Shown here in pieces: positions 1 to 9,475 of a stretch of DNA of 23,889 nt. This DNA is from Sphaeroforma sirkka. Taxonomy: Eukaryota; Opisthokonta; Ichthyosporea; Ichthyophonida. Within the stretch, counting starts at the first letter, position 1. Each line of letters starts with the position of its first letter. A model generated the notes under the pieces. The model was not told the DNA's origin. It did no database searches and worked only from the letters and a program-made list of their open reading frames with translations. Made by a program: the position numbers and the translations under genes. Location: contig LUCW03002004.1 in the NCBI GenBank assembly GCA_001586965.3, positions 1 through 23,889 of the forward strand, given 5' to 3'.

Positions 1-237
1 CACCCTCAGTTGCGCTTCCCTTTCGTCAGCGTCATATTTAGGAATAACATCTCTTCTTTCACTCCACTTACACGGGTGCCGTACTTAATAGGTATAAACC
101 CTACAACAACTATGTCGTCCCATTTCGTGCCGAAAGTGCATAGAGTGGGTTTGGCCTTTGGCCTACGCTGGTCTCAGAAGACGCTTGTTGGATCCTCCTC
201 CGGAATTATCTCACAGACCCCATCGAATTGTTACGAG
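1..237 (+). CDS. Possible upstream exon of the lipase gene (uncertain frame)
   Basis: This stretch ends at a consensus splice donor, GTGAGT at 238-243, so it may be the 3' part of an exon. One frame stays open from base 10 to the donor. A second frame is open only over the last 95 bases or so and ends in the more protein-like LRNYLTDPIELLR. I cannot decide between them and see no recognisable domain. Its position upstream of the lipase blocks, on the same strand, suggests it belongs to the same gene. The exon would start outside the window or at an acceptor I cannot identify. Confidence 0.25.
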
Positions 238-474
238 GTGAGTGTATGGCGGAGAATATATACATGTTGATACTTATATTGCGCCCAAGAGATTGTCATT
301 GTGCTGATGAACGGATTAATTTTTTAGTGGGTGTTAGAACCTCGAGATAAATTTCAACATAAATTCGACCCTAACGTTATGCCCAAGCACTTCCGATTAA
401 GTAATATGGTTCGATATTGATCCATCACTATTCTCTGTCAGCCCACCAGAGCACAACAGCACGCCAAAAACACC

Positions 475-1865
475 AGCTTGAAATCCTCGCTCGAAGCCGT
501 AGTAGAAATTTATACAGATTTAAATTTATCTGCAGCTCTGCTCCAATGACTCTCCAACGAGCGGTTTTAAAGAACGTGTACCATCTAAATTTTCTAACTG
601 CTCAATCGCTACAAGAAAACCCCACACGTCCAGCCGATCACCCCATGTTGTATATACTTTGCCTTTTATCACTTGGTGTTTTTTTAACCATCTTTTGTAT
701 CCACTCCCCTCTGTAACTCCTCGAGGTGAACACGGGAAGTGGCCGGATGCAAAGTGATCTGGAACTGCTCTCGTGACAGGCCATTCGTTGGGAGGTGCGC
801 TAGCGACATTTGCGGCGTATGAGCTGTCGTCGCTACGACTCACAGATGTCTGTGCAACTGTACACATTCGGCTCTCCACGCACAGGCAATCAGTTCTGGG
901 GGGGTATGTACTTGATGCGGCCGTGCCCACCTGTACCGTGTGGTGTATGATGGCGACATTGTGACAGGTGGGTAGGTATATCTCTGGCCAGTGCAGAACA
1001 CTTTGAGTTGAGGTCAAAAGATAGTATAGACAATATCAGATCAAACTGGTTTTGAGACATAAATTTCGATGCGGCCGTGCAGAACTTGTAAAGTGGTGGC
1101 GTATGATGGTGGGGAAGTATATCTAGAGTCAGCATAGATTACTTTTATTTCTAGTCAAAGGTAGTATAGACCAGATCAGATCGAGACATTGTTGGGATAT
1201 GTATTTCGATGCGGCCCTGCCAAATTTTACCAGGAGAGTGTATGATAGTGGCATCATGAGAGAATGGTAGGTATACTTTGTGTTTAGTACAAATCGATTT
1301 CAGATGGAAGATAATATAGATTGCTGCCGATTAGATCAGTTCGGTTCGTGGGCACGTGCTACGATCGACCCCTGACCTTATCGCGTCGTGTATGACGACG
1401 ACAAAGTGGCAGGTGAATATGTAACATCTAAGTCAGAGCCTATCAGTCAGACTATTATTAGGAGATCAGGAAGAAAGTCATTTCTGGACTTGTAGTATTA
1501 TGCGGTTTTAGTCGGTGCCTAAATGCTGTTAGTTCTGCTCTTTCGCACATCGTGTCATGAAATATCGCACTAGTTTTCATAAGTATTTGTCCATTCGTGT
1601 CTATATGTCGATTGCTGACTTTGTCCGCCAAATGGATAAATCTAGGTTGTTCGTGATTTGACCTATACTGGTATTGAGTGTAGCTTTGTATCTCGAAGTC
1701 TGATTGGATTGTATGCCATTGCCAACTTTTCTCGATCAAACGCGACCACAGGAGTGCCCATGAAGATTCTTCTATACCGACACGTGGGCACACAAGTGGT
1801 GGTAGAACGGCATGGGAACACTATCATTTCCCCACATTCGTAGAGAGGGTGTTCAGGTCTCGAAG
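475..1865 (+). pseudogene. Class 3 (alpha/beta hydrolase) lipase domain, frame-disrupted
   Basis: Blocks of a fungal-type class 3 lipase occur in order. KWPDAK (737-754) precedes the nucleophile elbow TGHSLGGALATFAAYEL (about 776-826), where Ser of GHSLG is the catalytic nucleophile. Next come QLYTFGSPRTGNQFW (to 899), YRVVYDGDIVT (934-966, containing the family's second catalytic Asp) and, after an intron, GVPMKILLYRHVG (from 1752) with VVVERHGNTIISP. Such enzymes hydrolyse acylglycerols. The splice donor after DIVT (968, GTGGGT) and the acceptor at 1751 agree in phase and join to the family-typical DIVT-GVP. However, the blocks are not in one frame. A TGA at 755 interrupts the frame of KWPDAK and TGHSLGG. 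The frame changes between AYELSSL and SVQLY, around DAAVP (913) and again before YRVV, and once more between IISP and FVERVF (1837). The last frame joins in phase to the intact tail exons. Either the core has decayed or the sequence here carries indel errors. No FRGT-type block was found upstream. Confidence 0.7.
968..1751 (+). repeat. Intron holding three decayed tandem copies of the adjacent lipase exon unit
   Basis: The stretch beginning TTGATGCGGCCGTGCC at about 911 recurs three times. Copies start near 1064 (TTTCGATGCGGCCGTGC), near 1204 (TTTCGATGCGGCCCTGCC) and, weaker, near 1355 (CTACGATCGACCCCTGACC). Each is followed by a variant of the YRVVYDGDIV coding stretch, for example YRVVYDDDKVAGEYV near 1381, and by a variant of the flanking TATAGA...ATCAGATC tail. 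The unit is about 140-157 bases. The exact GTGGGT donor of the first copy is not kept in the copies around 1110 and 1255, so these look like dead pseudo-exons rather than working alternative exons. Confidence 0.6.
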
Positions 1866-2244
1866 GTATTTGTTCGTTGTATGTGAACTAACCGATTGGT
1901 ACTGTGTAAATGAGGGTTTGGTGATAATACGAACATGTGCATTGTCATACGCGTGGAATCAACTGCAGATCTAGCTGTGAATTAGAGTTTTCTCGTCAGT
2001 CAGACTTGACATGTACCCCAATCTGTTGATTGTTGCATAACTTAGACTATTCCGACGCATTCTAAACAAATTTTAAACGAGATCACAGCGCTGGTGTAGA
2101 TCGTGGCATATCAAATGCTTAATCTAGCACAGCATACCACTTGATATATAAACTCTAGACATTCGCAGTACTCGGGATATGCTGTAGCTCATGTAAGCCC
2201 ATTGCACCACTCACGCGCTCTCACGAAATTCATCGCACTCGCAG

Positions 2245-2441
2245 GAAACGAGGAATCAATGCGCATATGTGCGGCAGTTACGAGGCAGCTCTGACCTCAT
2301 GTGTGCGAGAGATAATTGGGTACTTGACCGAAAAGGATTCAATGGATGATATATCAACACTGCGAACGATGAGGTATAGCGGATCTTTCACGAATGGTGA
2401 GCTGTGCATGCTGGCTGGTTTGAGACGAACACCTGTGACAG
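2245..2441 (+). CDS. Tail exon 1: end of the lipase fold
   Basis: The acceptor is ACTCGCAG at 2237-2244 and the donor GTGGGT at 2442. The frame starts one base in, completing an AGG codon begun by AG at 1864-1865. It reads KRGINAHMCGSYEAALTSC and then an acidic stretch (LTEKDSMDDIST). It ends with one base of a codon completed by AA at 2711. Confidence 0.65.
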
Positions 2442-5400
2442 GTGGGTGCAATTGTTTTCTTTTTTTTGTTTGTCTATGTTTCTGGGTTGTCCGTTTGGGA
2501 GAGCTCGTTGTTGCCTGTGTCCTCAGTAGCGTGTTACATGTTTTCTAACAGTTAATTGATGATCATACGTGGGCGCGTTTTCATTCCATATCGAATAACC
2601 ACACAGTGTATTCTATCTGCAACACTTAACATTGGATCGAATAATGCAAACCCACTTGAGCAGTGGAAGTGGCGATTGAACTCAATTGTATTACATTGCT
2701 ATCACAACAGAAGACGACTTTGAGATGGAACATGCCGGTCTTTCGCCCAATGCATACCGATCAGCACTACACCGTACACGCGAAGAAGAGCGGCATGAGT
2801 TGCAGGTTTGTGCTATTACATATACTAGTATTTTTTTTTTTGTAGTTATATACTATACGTTCTCGATCGCTGAATTGTTGGAGACTGTGAGGTGTTTGTT
2901 ATTCATGCTCCTATCCTCAATCTGGTGCATGCGACTGATAGTATATACACTTGCTATCTACAATCACTGAGATGAACAGATTTGTTTCAATCTCCATCGG
3001 TGAAGATGAGTTCGAATCTCACGCTATTCAATTTTTTTTGAGATTTAATTATAATTAAACTTCGCATCTATGTGCATATCGGCTTGAAAGTCCTAAAATT
3101 GTGAGCTATTTAGATGCAAGCGAATAAAGTGTTCTTCATCTATATCACATGTACTGTGTCTACTGTGTATTGAACCAATGATTCATACCCTCTCCCACCC
3201 AATGCTTCGACAGGAAGTTGTACGGAATGCCGAGGCCTCATGGTCAGTGTACCGGATAGTCACACAACGCATCACGCAGTCCCTGAATTTAATACGCAAT
3301 ATGTTCAGCGGTGAAGATATAAGTGACTATGACCAGCTGTTGCCCATGGACACATGGGACGAAGACAACGATAACATACCCAAGCATACAGAGATCAATC
3401 TCAATGACCAGGAGATGGACTACGACGACGTCGAGCTCGACAGCGACCGAGACCATCATGATTACCTGACTGCCACACGCACCTCATCGGACAGCACGCG
3501 GTTTTGTGAACGCTCGTTGTCGGCGAATAGTAACGGCGAATACAAAATGAACCACATATCAGTGTCGGTGCCGCACCAATTAGATATATACGATGACAGG
3601 CTTGGGTACATCGGTAGCAATAGCAGTAGACCGCCCAGTGCCGTTGGCCACGACCAACGGCAAACGCAGAGCCGACCACATGCCGTGCCCGATATGAGTT
3701 TATTGGGGCGTCAACAACATGCACGCTCGGCCTCCTCCTTAAAGAACCAGGTGTGTTGTGGAAGTATATGTCAAGTTGTGGGCTTTGCGATTGTACCTGC
3801 AAATGCATATGGCTGCGCTTGGTACATAAGCTTTTATATGCTTATACGCTTCGGCCCGGTACATCCGTATGAGGTAGGATTTGTGGCTTTCAATGTGGGT
3901 AGATAAATATTGCAGAGAATGGGTATGACACCCCTTGAAATCCCTGTCAGAGGAGATTTGTTTTTTTGCCGCAATCGTGATGCTCTGCAGTACGCTGCTG
4001 ATAGATGTGCGTACCCCTGATTTTCCCAGGTGCTCGTAGTTAGCGCAGACAACAGTCCGCTTAGTAGCACCGATTTCATAAGCATATGGGTTGAGATGAT
4101 ATGATTGTGCAGGAAATCATCATGTACTATGAAACTTTGTTGCACTACATCCGCCGAAACGATGCCCTTTCGTTCGCTTGTTATATGTTGCTCCTATTGT
4201 CATTAGGAATATATATTACAAAGTTCATCAATGCGAGTCGCGTCTAGCTGATATCTAGTAGGCATTCACGTTAGCTTACTCGCTCGGGGCTTCCATAGAG
4301 TAGATTCTCATCCCAAGTTTTTCGCAAAAAAAATAATTACAGGCGCCAGATACTGGAGGACGAATTCCTGCTTGGAAGCGTTCAGAGAGTGAGGAAGGCT
4401 ACTCAGAGCGCTCCGTGAAGCTCTTTTCAAGCACCTCTATGGGACATACGCCCACCTCAAAACGTATGTTCCGATCCTGAATGCATTTTCACAGAAATTT
4501 GTGTCATTTCATTTGATGACTTAATGATCCTTGATACATTGCCAGCTCTTTTATGTGTCCTAATGGGTTTGAGCAAACGCTCGCATGCGCAATTTAATGG
4601 TATGCATGTGCTTTTTAATTAGCTCTTGTATACAGCATACATTGAGACATGTATATGAATCACATTTTTGAACCTTCCACCCTCCTCTCCCTTCCTCTTC
4701 CTCGCGTTCATTTGCGCATGTATACGCTCTGCTGATGCTTGTGTTTTTGATTAACTATTGCAGGAGCAAGTGAAGCCTACTTGTCTCCGCATTCAAGGTT
4801 TGCTACTTCGAATAGGTCATTTGCGAACTCCTCGAATAGCTCGTTCGTTAACTCTGTCGTCTCCCGTCGATGTGGATCGCATAAAATGTTACGACGGCCA
4901 TGCAATCCACTAGAGCTGAGCGAAAGTGATAGCGAGTATGTGATATTCGTACCGCGGCTGTGTTGCGGTACATAGACACGGTTGCGCGAAAGTAGGCAAC
5001 AATGACTAGTGTTCAAGCCAATGGTGTGCATGAGATACGAATCTGAGGTATTAAGAATGACCACGCGTGTGTATGTTGGCTGGTTTTCTATAGTACGTGT
5101 ATATTGGTAGCGCATATATACAGGTGTATATACATAGCCTGTACATCAGATATGGGAATACAATTTCTACGAACTTGTAGTACTGATGATCGGAAATTGA
5201 ACTTCGACACAAAGCCAGTATACGATGTAGTACACTAGCAACCGGAATGCACACCAATCCTGACTTTGTATCTTATCAAATACCAAATCTTTTTACAGGC
5301 CAGAAGCTGATGAGCACGATTCCATTTTAGAGTCAGAAATGCCACGCAGCTCAGAGTTCTCAACTAAGCCAAACGGCAGTCGAACTTTAAGCCAGGGTAA

Positions 5401-6530
5401 GAATGGTGAAATGCAATGCTTTATAATCTACACCACTTTCATCGCCGTTGTGCGCTTTTCCTTGTATTTCATGGTGACGTTGTGTAGCACAAATGCTCCA
5501 GTACTGCCCTCATACCCCATTGTAAAGAAATAAGATTTTTCTGTTGGCAATCTTTGACTGGTAGCGTTTCAAGTCGTCTCATTCTTACTATAAGAGTTTC
5601 TAATCATTGTGCTTTGTCGCAAAAACAAAGAAAAAGGTCGACATCTGTACACTGGATGGGCGTGAACATAAACCATCACTTTAATATGTCAGTAAGATTA
5701 AGTCGTAATTTTCATGTGATTCTGTCCGCACACCGACAGCTGGCACTGACTTCTTGCGCAATCTTGCGAATTTCCGAAGTGACAGCAAAGAAGAACAAGG
5801 TGATCAAAAGGTTACAGAGTGTATTTGTATAGCTGTATAATTTGGATGCAACTTGCTAATCGAGTCGATTGCAGCAATTTGATCTCTAATAGAATGTTCA
5901 ACACAATGCACTACGATACACGAATTTGTATTTCTTTGTTCTTTCTCTACCGTGGTTTACCGCATAGAATACCGGCAATGTGCATCGTACTACAAAGAGG
6001 CCAATTCATTGTTGCATGTTGCTCAATTTGTGATCTATTCACAGCACGAAGCTTAATTTCCAATATGTTGCCCTTACAGTAGGTACTTTCTGAGGAGTCT
6101 GAAAAATATATTTCTGTGCATGGCCCATGACTTAATTTCTTGTTTGGGTGACATCTTACCACACTCGATGCAGAATTAGGTGTCAATTGAATCGCCTGAG
6201 GCTGTTCGTTTGTGCATTGGAGTTTGATGCAGTATTTATACCTGCAACAATGAGTTTGCTTTCTGATGAAATCCGCTATCACGTATTTTACCCGACATAT
6301 CCTTATTATTGAACCAACAACCATCATGCAAAGATTTAGATGATTCAGTCAACCCGGCGACAGAACTTATGGCCGGTGATAATTGGGACCTAGACAACTT
6401 CGATAGCATGGGTGGAATCGAAACACAAGCAAGCCATATTCGACCAGACATCGACATGGATTTGTCTACATTAAATTGGAATGGTGATAGGGAGACAAAG
6501 GACTCGCACGCAGGCGATGCAAATTCATAG
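2245..6530 (+). CDS. C-terminal part of the lipase-domain protein (eight exons, acidic Ser-rich tail)
   Basis: Eight exons can be joined: 2245-2441, 2711-2805, 3214-3750, 4343-4463, 4764-4935, 5299-5396, 5740-5799 and 6340-6530. They total 1471 bases; with two bases from the exon ending at 1865 they make 491 codons including TAG, and phases agree at every junction. The first exon finishes the lipase fold (AHMCGSYEAALTSCVREI resembles the C-terminal helix of class 3 lipases). The rest matches no family I recognise. It has a charged helical stretch (HRTREEERHELQEVVRNAEA), then a long disordered region rich in Asp, Glu, Ser and Arg, ending in an acidic tail (GDNWDLDNFDSMGGIE). Such tails often carry regulation or localisation; that is inference. 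Introns are 269-592 bases. AATAAA follows at 6547. The tail is clean, in contrast to the broken lipase core upstream. Confidence 0.7.
2711..2805 (+). CDS. Tail exon 2: charged helical segment
   Basis: The acceptor is CACAACAG at 2703-2710 (weak pyrimidine tract) and the donor GTTTGT at 2806. It reads EDDFEMEHAGLSPNAYRS and then RTREEERHELQ. It ends on a codon boundary. The acceptor choice is supported by phase agreement on both sides and by an in-frame TGA just upstream at 2677. Confidence 0.65.
2980..3038 (+). repeat. tRNA T-arm-like sequence with oligo-T, inside an intron
   Basis: GATGAGTTCGAATCTCACG (about 3006-3024) has the shape of a tRNA T-arm: four paired bases on each side of the TTCGAAT loop, matching the B-box pattern. 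It is followed by GCTATTCAA and a run of eight T, a typical Pol III terminator. The upstream half does not fold into a convincing D-arm and no A-box is clear. I read it as a possible tRNA fragment or SINE relic; chance is not excluded. Confidence 0.25.
3214..3750 (+). CDS. Tail exon 3: long acidic/Ser-rich exon
   Basis: The acceptor CCCTCTCCCACCCAATGCTTCGACAG has a strong pyrimidine tract. The donor is GTGTGT at 3751. The exon is 179 codons in phase 0 at both ends. It begins EVVRNAEASWSVYRIVTQRI (probably helical). It then becomes Asp/Glu-rich (DTWDEDNDN, MDYDDVELDSDRD) and Ser/Arg/Gln-rich (SNSSRPPSAVGHDQRQTQSR, HARSASSLKNQ), which predicts disorder and phosphorylation sites. Confidence 0.7.
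4030..4089 (+). CDS. Possible 60-base cassette exon
   Basis: A strong acceptor (CCCTGATTTTCCCAG, ending at 4029) opens 20 in-phase codons, VLVVSADNSPLSSTDFISIW, up to a weak donor GTTGAG at 4090. Both ends are phase 0, so it can be included or skipped without changing frame. If it is not spliced out there, the frame stops three codons after the GTT at 4090. Skipping joins 3750 directly to 4343, also in phase. Confidence 0.3.
4343..4463 (+). CDS. Tail exon 4
   Basis: The acceptor is AATAATTACAG ending at 4342 and the donor the consensus GTATGT at 4464. It reads APDTGGRIPAWKRSESEEGY and then Ser/Thr/Lys-rich sequence. It begins in phase 0 and ends one base into a codon that GA at 4764-4765 completes. 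Confidence 0.65.
4764..4935 (+). CDS. Tail exon 5: Ser/Asn-rich
   Basis: The acceptor is TTAACTATTGCAG ending at 4763 and the donor the consensus GTATGT at 4936. It reads SEAYLSPHSRFATSNRSFA, an SNSSFVNS stretch and then LELSESDSE. It ends two bases into a GAG codon completed by G at 5299. Confidence 0.65.
5299..5396 (+). CDS. Tail exon 6
   Basis: The acceptor is AAATCTTTTTACAG ending at 5298 and the donor GTAAGA at 5397, both good. It reads PEADEHDSILESEMPRSSEF and then STKPNGSRTLSQ. It ends one base into a codon. Confidence 0.65.
5740..5799 (+). CDS. Tail exon 7 (60 bases)
   Basis: The acceptor is CTGTCCGCACACCGACAG ending at 5739 and the donor GTGATC at 5800. It reads GTDFLRNLANFRSDSKEEQ after a split first codon. 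It ends one base into a codon. Reading straight on gives a short alternative C-terminus that stops near 5832, so retention of this intron would yield a shorter protein. Confidence 0.55.
6340..6530 (+). CDS. Tail exon 8: terminal acidic exon
   Basis: The acceptor is GATTTAG ending at 6339; another in-phase AG lies six bases upstream. It reads DSVNPATELMAGDNWDLDNF, then an acidic tail and GDANS before TAG at 6528. The poly(A) signal follows 16 bases on. Asp-rich composition and phase match the preceding exons. Confidence 0.6.
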
Positions 6531-6546
6531 CAATACGCCAGCATAA

Positions 6547-6552
6547 AATAAA
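6547..6552 (+). terminator. Poly(A) signal AATAAA of the lipase-domain gene
   Basis: AATAAA lies 16 bases after the TAG at 6528-6530, in AT-rich sequence. It is a normal distance for a compact 3' UTR. Confidence 0.5.
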
Positions 6553-6926
6553 ATTAAAGATTAGTATAAAGTATTGATTTTGACTTAGCCATCGGCCGAG
6601 GTTTATATTGGCAGGTACATGAGATAGTCCTTCTGCACCGCTGAAGGAGCAGTGCCAAGAATTCTGAAGAAATGAGATGAAGAATATTTTTTGACAAGAC
6701 GATATACTGACTTGCCTGAAGTTGGTGTGCAGACGCGCAAACTTTCGCGCAGTAATATAATTCGAAAGCTCATGGACGTTAACTGATTGACGTTGGCAGC
6801 TCACACGCTGTTCACTATTCTCACCGCCATTATTCCTTGCGGCCAGAGTCGATATCTGACCGAAGGATATCGTTACTACTCGGCCTCGACTTTCAAAGCT
6901 CACGAAGAGCATATTATCAAGAGTTA
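6553..6926. other. Spacer between convergent genes
   Basis: This lies between the poly(A) signal of the plus-strand gene and the stop of the minus-strand candidate. A minus-strand open frame of 148 codons crosses most of it (6912-6466), but it shows no motif, overlaps the plus-strand terminal exon and has no supporting splice structure. I see nothing else. Confidence 0.4.
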
Positions 6927-7498
6927 TTAAACAGCAGGCAGAGATCGCGTGGGTTTAAAAATAGGGCTGTCTCGTCGTGCGGTGTCTTTCACGATGTTCA
7001 GCCTTATTTGTTGAGGTCTACTGCCCGAGAATGCCGGCTCTGCATTGTAGGTATTTTATTTCAGTGACTGCTCGAGTGAACCTATAAAAGGGCTATTGGG
7101 GTGATTGTGATTCAAGAACTGCTGGACGATCTGAGCGGACACTCGCGCCTTATTCGCCTCACAATGCAAGTTATTCTTTGCGTAGCAGCCGGGATTCCTA
7201 ACCATCGCCAAAACAAATGTAGTCATGATGCAGACATGGTTCAACACAGTGGAAGTGGTGAACGGGCAGCGGCGGAGACAATCTCAAATAGTTTTGCAAA
7301 CGATCTTTGTTGCTGGTCTACCATATACAATCATGCGAATGATAGGCCCACGATAGAATGAGTGAGCTTAACTTCTCAGAGGGTGCCAAAAAAAAGTGCA
7401 ACTTTTACCATACCAAAACAGGGTACAACTCGTCAATAATTTCCCTCAGCTTCGCTTCCATGCCCGGCTCGTCATTAATTAGTTTGACGAAAAGTTGA
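6927..7498 (-). CDS. Four-exon 3' part of an unrecognised convergent gene
   Basis: On the minus strand four exons join in phase: 7498-7414, 7312-7248, 7197-7082 and 7039-6927. After the first base they make 126 codons including TAA. They read NDEPGMEAKLREIIDELYP, then SFAKLFEIVSAAARSPLPL, then ARVSAQIVQQFLNHNHPNSP, then SGSRPQQIRLNIVKDTARRD and a basic end KPTRSLPAV. Helical, ordinary protein composition; no family recognised. Donors are GTATGG, GTGTTG and GTTCAC; introns are about 101, 50 and 42 bases, much shorter than those of the neighbour gene. The 42-base intron is a multiple of three with an in-frame stop, so an interrupted reading is also possible. Just upstream (about 7570-7502) another minus frame reads GYAVDTIDFITICFELSFG and could continue the protein with a one-base shift. 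A competing plus-strand open frame (about 7080-7361) overlaps exons 2 and 3. Confidence 0.42.
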
Positions 7499-7604
7499 CT
7501 CGTGAGCCAAAGGACAATTCAAAGCAGATTGTTATGAAGTCAATCGTATCCACCGCATATCCGAATGGGAGTCACTATATAAAAAAAGGGCATGTTTGCA
7601 CCGA

Positions 7605-7960
<356 letters not shown>

Positions 7961-8118
7961 TACACCTGGTAATATTACTTCGCCACGCAAACTCTGTGAT
8001 CACTGTAATTACTGTAATAGTTTACAGTATATATATTAGGACATGTTTGACAGTTCTTACCACTCTGACGTTTGTTTACAAGATTACTTCTGCTTATCAA
8101 CCAAAAAAAAAAATTAAC

Positions 8119-9141
8119 ATGCCGGAAACCTGTAGTGTATGTAAATGCCTTTATAGCCGGTGATGTAGTGTGTACACGAAATATGGTGAGCACTTCAGAA
8201 ACAGACTGGTGCTGTTTAAACTTGCTCACATAGAGACCCATGGTATTGGGCCCTATCTCAGGGGTGTGCGTCACCCGCATGTATGCAGTGTACATTTCGC
8301 CATAGAAGACTTCCACTTATCTCCGCGAGGGGACGGCAGTCATGAACGACCGTATTTATTCGGTCTATTAAAGACAGTCAATGGTTGAACTGCAATACCG
8401 CGGTTTTATATGTCCCGGTGCGAGGACCACTCCTACCAGGACGAGGATCCTGGAACGTTGACACCCGCCAGCCAATTGAAGTATACTACGATCAAGGACT
8501 TCGCGCTTGTTGCGAGAGGTTTATCGGCGCGTCAAACATTAGAACATGAGACACCGATGTCCGGCTCACCATCTCGATCTCCAACTTCCACTGCTGCTAC
8601 TGCGTGTAGTGCGCACCCTCTGAGACAACGAGCTGGTAGTCGTGGCCGTACTACTACTCATACTACTGCGCAGTCTCGTACACAAATAATTCTGCCATCA
8701 CCCTTGCCTACAAATGTTCAGCTCCGTCCGAGACAAGAAGTTGGTAGTCGTAGCCGTACTACTCATACTACTGTGCACAGTGCTACTACTTCTGCTACTG
8801 CTCGTAGTGCGCAGTCTCGTAGACAGGTAGTCCTACCACCCGCGCCTTCACCGAAGAATCTGCCTAAGAAATATAAAACCACGCGCTCTGGGGCTTCGTT
8901 TGGCTCCTCTGGCTCGGCGCTCTGGCATGTTGAAGATGAACCAGCACCTACGGAACCTGGCCTCCTCGATCCATGTACTGATTAAAGTGGCGAACCGATT
9001 GGTGAACAGAATGGTGAACCGAGTGGTGAACAGAGTGGTGAACCGAGTGGTGTACTGAGTGATGAACCGAGTGGTGGTGAGCTAAGTGATCGCGAACCCA
9101 GTGAGCCGATTGAACGATATAGTGACCCCAGTGATTTCTGA
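8119..9141 (+). pseudogene. THAP-like zinc-finger protein with Ser/Thr/Arg-rich repeat tail, interrupted frame
   Basis: One frame from ATG 8119 begins MPETCSVC. It keeps the C2CH spacing of a THAP DNA-binding domain: C-x2-C, 47 residues, then C-x2-H within HPHVCSVHFAIEDF. It ends with LK...AIPRF (about 8365-8407), like the AVPxxF box that closes THAP domains. The family's conserved Trp is not seen. THAP domains occur in P-element-type transposases and host DNA-binding proteins. After the domain come about 190 residues rich in Ser, Thr, Arg and Pro with an internal duplication (GSRGRTTTHTT...AQSR and GSRSRTTHTTV...AQSR, about 8632 and 8749), then GEPSG/GEQSG repeats to TGA 9139. The frame is broken by TGA at 8161, TGA at 8386 and TAA at 8983, so I call it a pseudogene. 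The part from 8410 to 8985 alone is open for 191 codons. No introns were found that remove the stops. Confidence 0.42.
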
Positions 9142-9147
9142 CAACAT

Positions 9148-9281
9148 ATTATATACATATCAAAGCTTTTTGACAATACAGCAACATTGTAATATATACA
9201 TATCAGTCTTTTTTGTACAATACAACAACATTGTAATAAATACATATCAAGCTTTTTCAAAACAATAAATCAACATATATA
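9148..9281 (+). repeat. Three tandem copies of a 44-base AT-rich repeat
   Basis: TATATACATATCAA(A)GCTTTTT...ACAATACAGCAACATTGTAA repeats with period about 43-44 bases, starting near 9150, 9193 and 9237. The third copy is more diverged and ends in CAACATATAT. It directly follows the end of the THAP-like frame. Confidence 0.75.
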
Positions 9282-9299
9282 AGGTTTTTTTCTTCTTCT

Positions 9300-9425
9300 A
9301 AAAAGATGGGTTTTTAGTAGTAGTGAATAAATCGTTTATTTGTTGAAGTAGTAAATATGGGTAGTATATTTTTCTTTTAGGGATTTTATTATATATCCTA
9401 AAAAATAATACTACTACTACAACTA
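9300..9425. other. AT-rich spacer with TAGTAG/ACTACT runs
   Basis: No gene is seen. The same AGT/ACT triplet that builds the large minisatellite appears here in short runs on both strands (TAGTAGTAG near 9317, ACTACTACTAC near 9411), which can pair with each other. Confidence 0.4.
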
Positions 9426-9475
9426 ATAAGTGGTGTAGTGGTAAGCATGTAATGTATGCTAACTAGATGCTAAAC
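9424..9475 (+). repeat. tRNA-like 5' half (A-box and D-arm)
   Basis: TGGTGTAGTGG at 9431-9441 fits the Pol III A-box/D-arm pattern TRGYNNARNNGG exactly. It is followed by AGCAT-GTAATGT-ATGCT, a perfect five-pair stem with a seven-base loop like an anticodon arm. The T-arm half is not recognisable. It is most likely a tRNA relic or SINE head, not a working tRNA. Confidence 0.35.

Noticed and set aside
526-1017. 163-codon minus-strand open frame
   Set aside because: It is the antisense shadow of the lipase blocks TGHSLGG and GSPRTGNQFW, which are clearly coding on the plus strand.
7083-7090. TATAAAAG as a plus-strand promoter
   Set aside because: No convincing plus-strand gene follows; it lies at the edge of a better minus-strand exon candidate, so it may be chance.
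8119-8985. TGA reassigned to Trp in this organism
   Set aside because: Many Trp are coded by TGG here. Only a few TGA interruptions exist, in sequences that also contain other breaks. Noted only as something to test.
9424-9475. Functional tRNA gene
   Set aside because: A-box and an anticodon-like hairpin are present, but no T-arm or paired acceptor stem.
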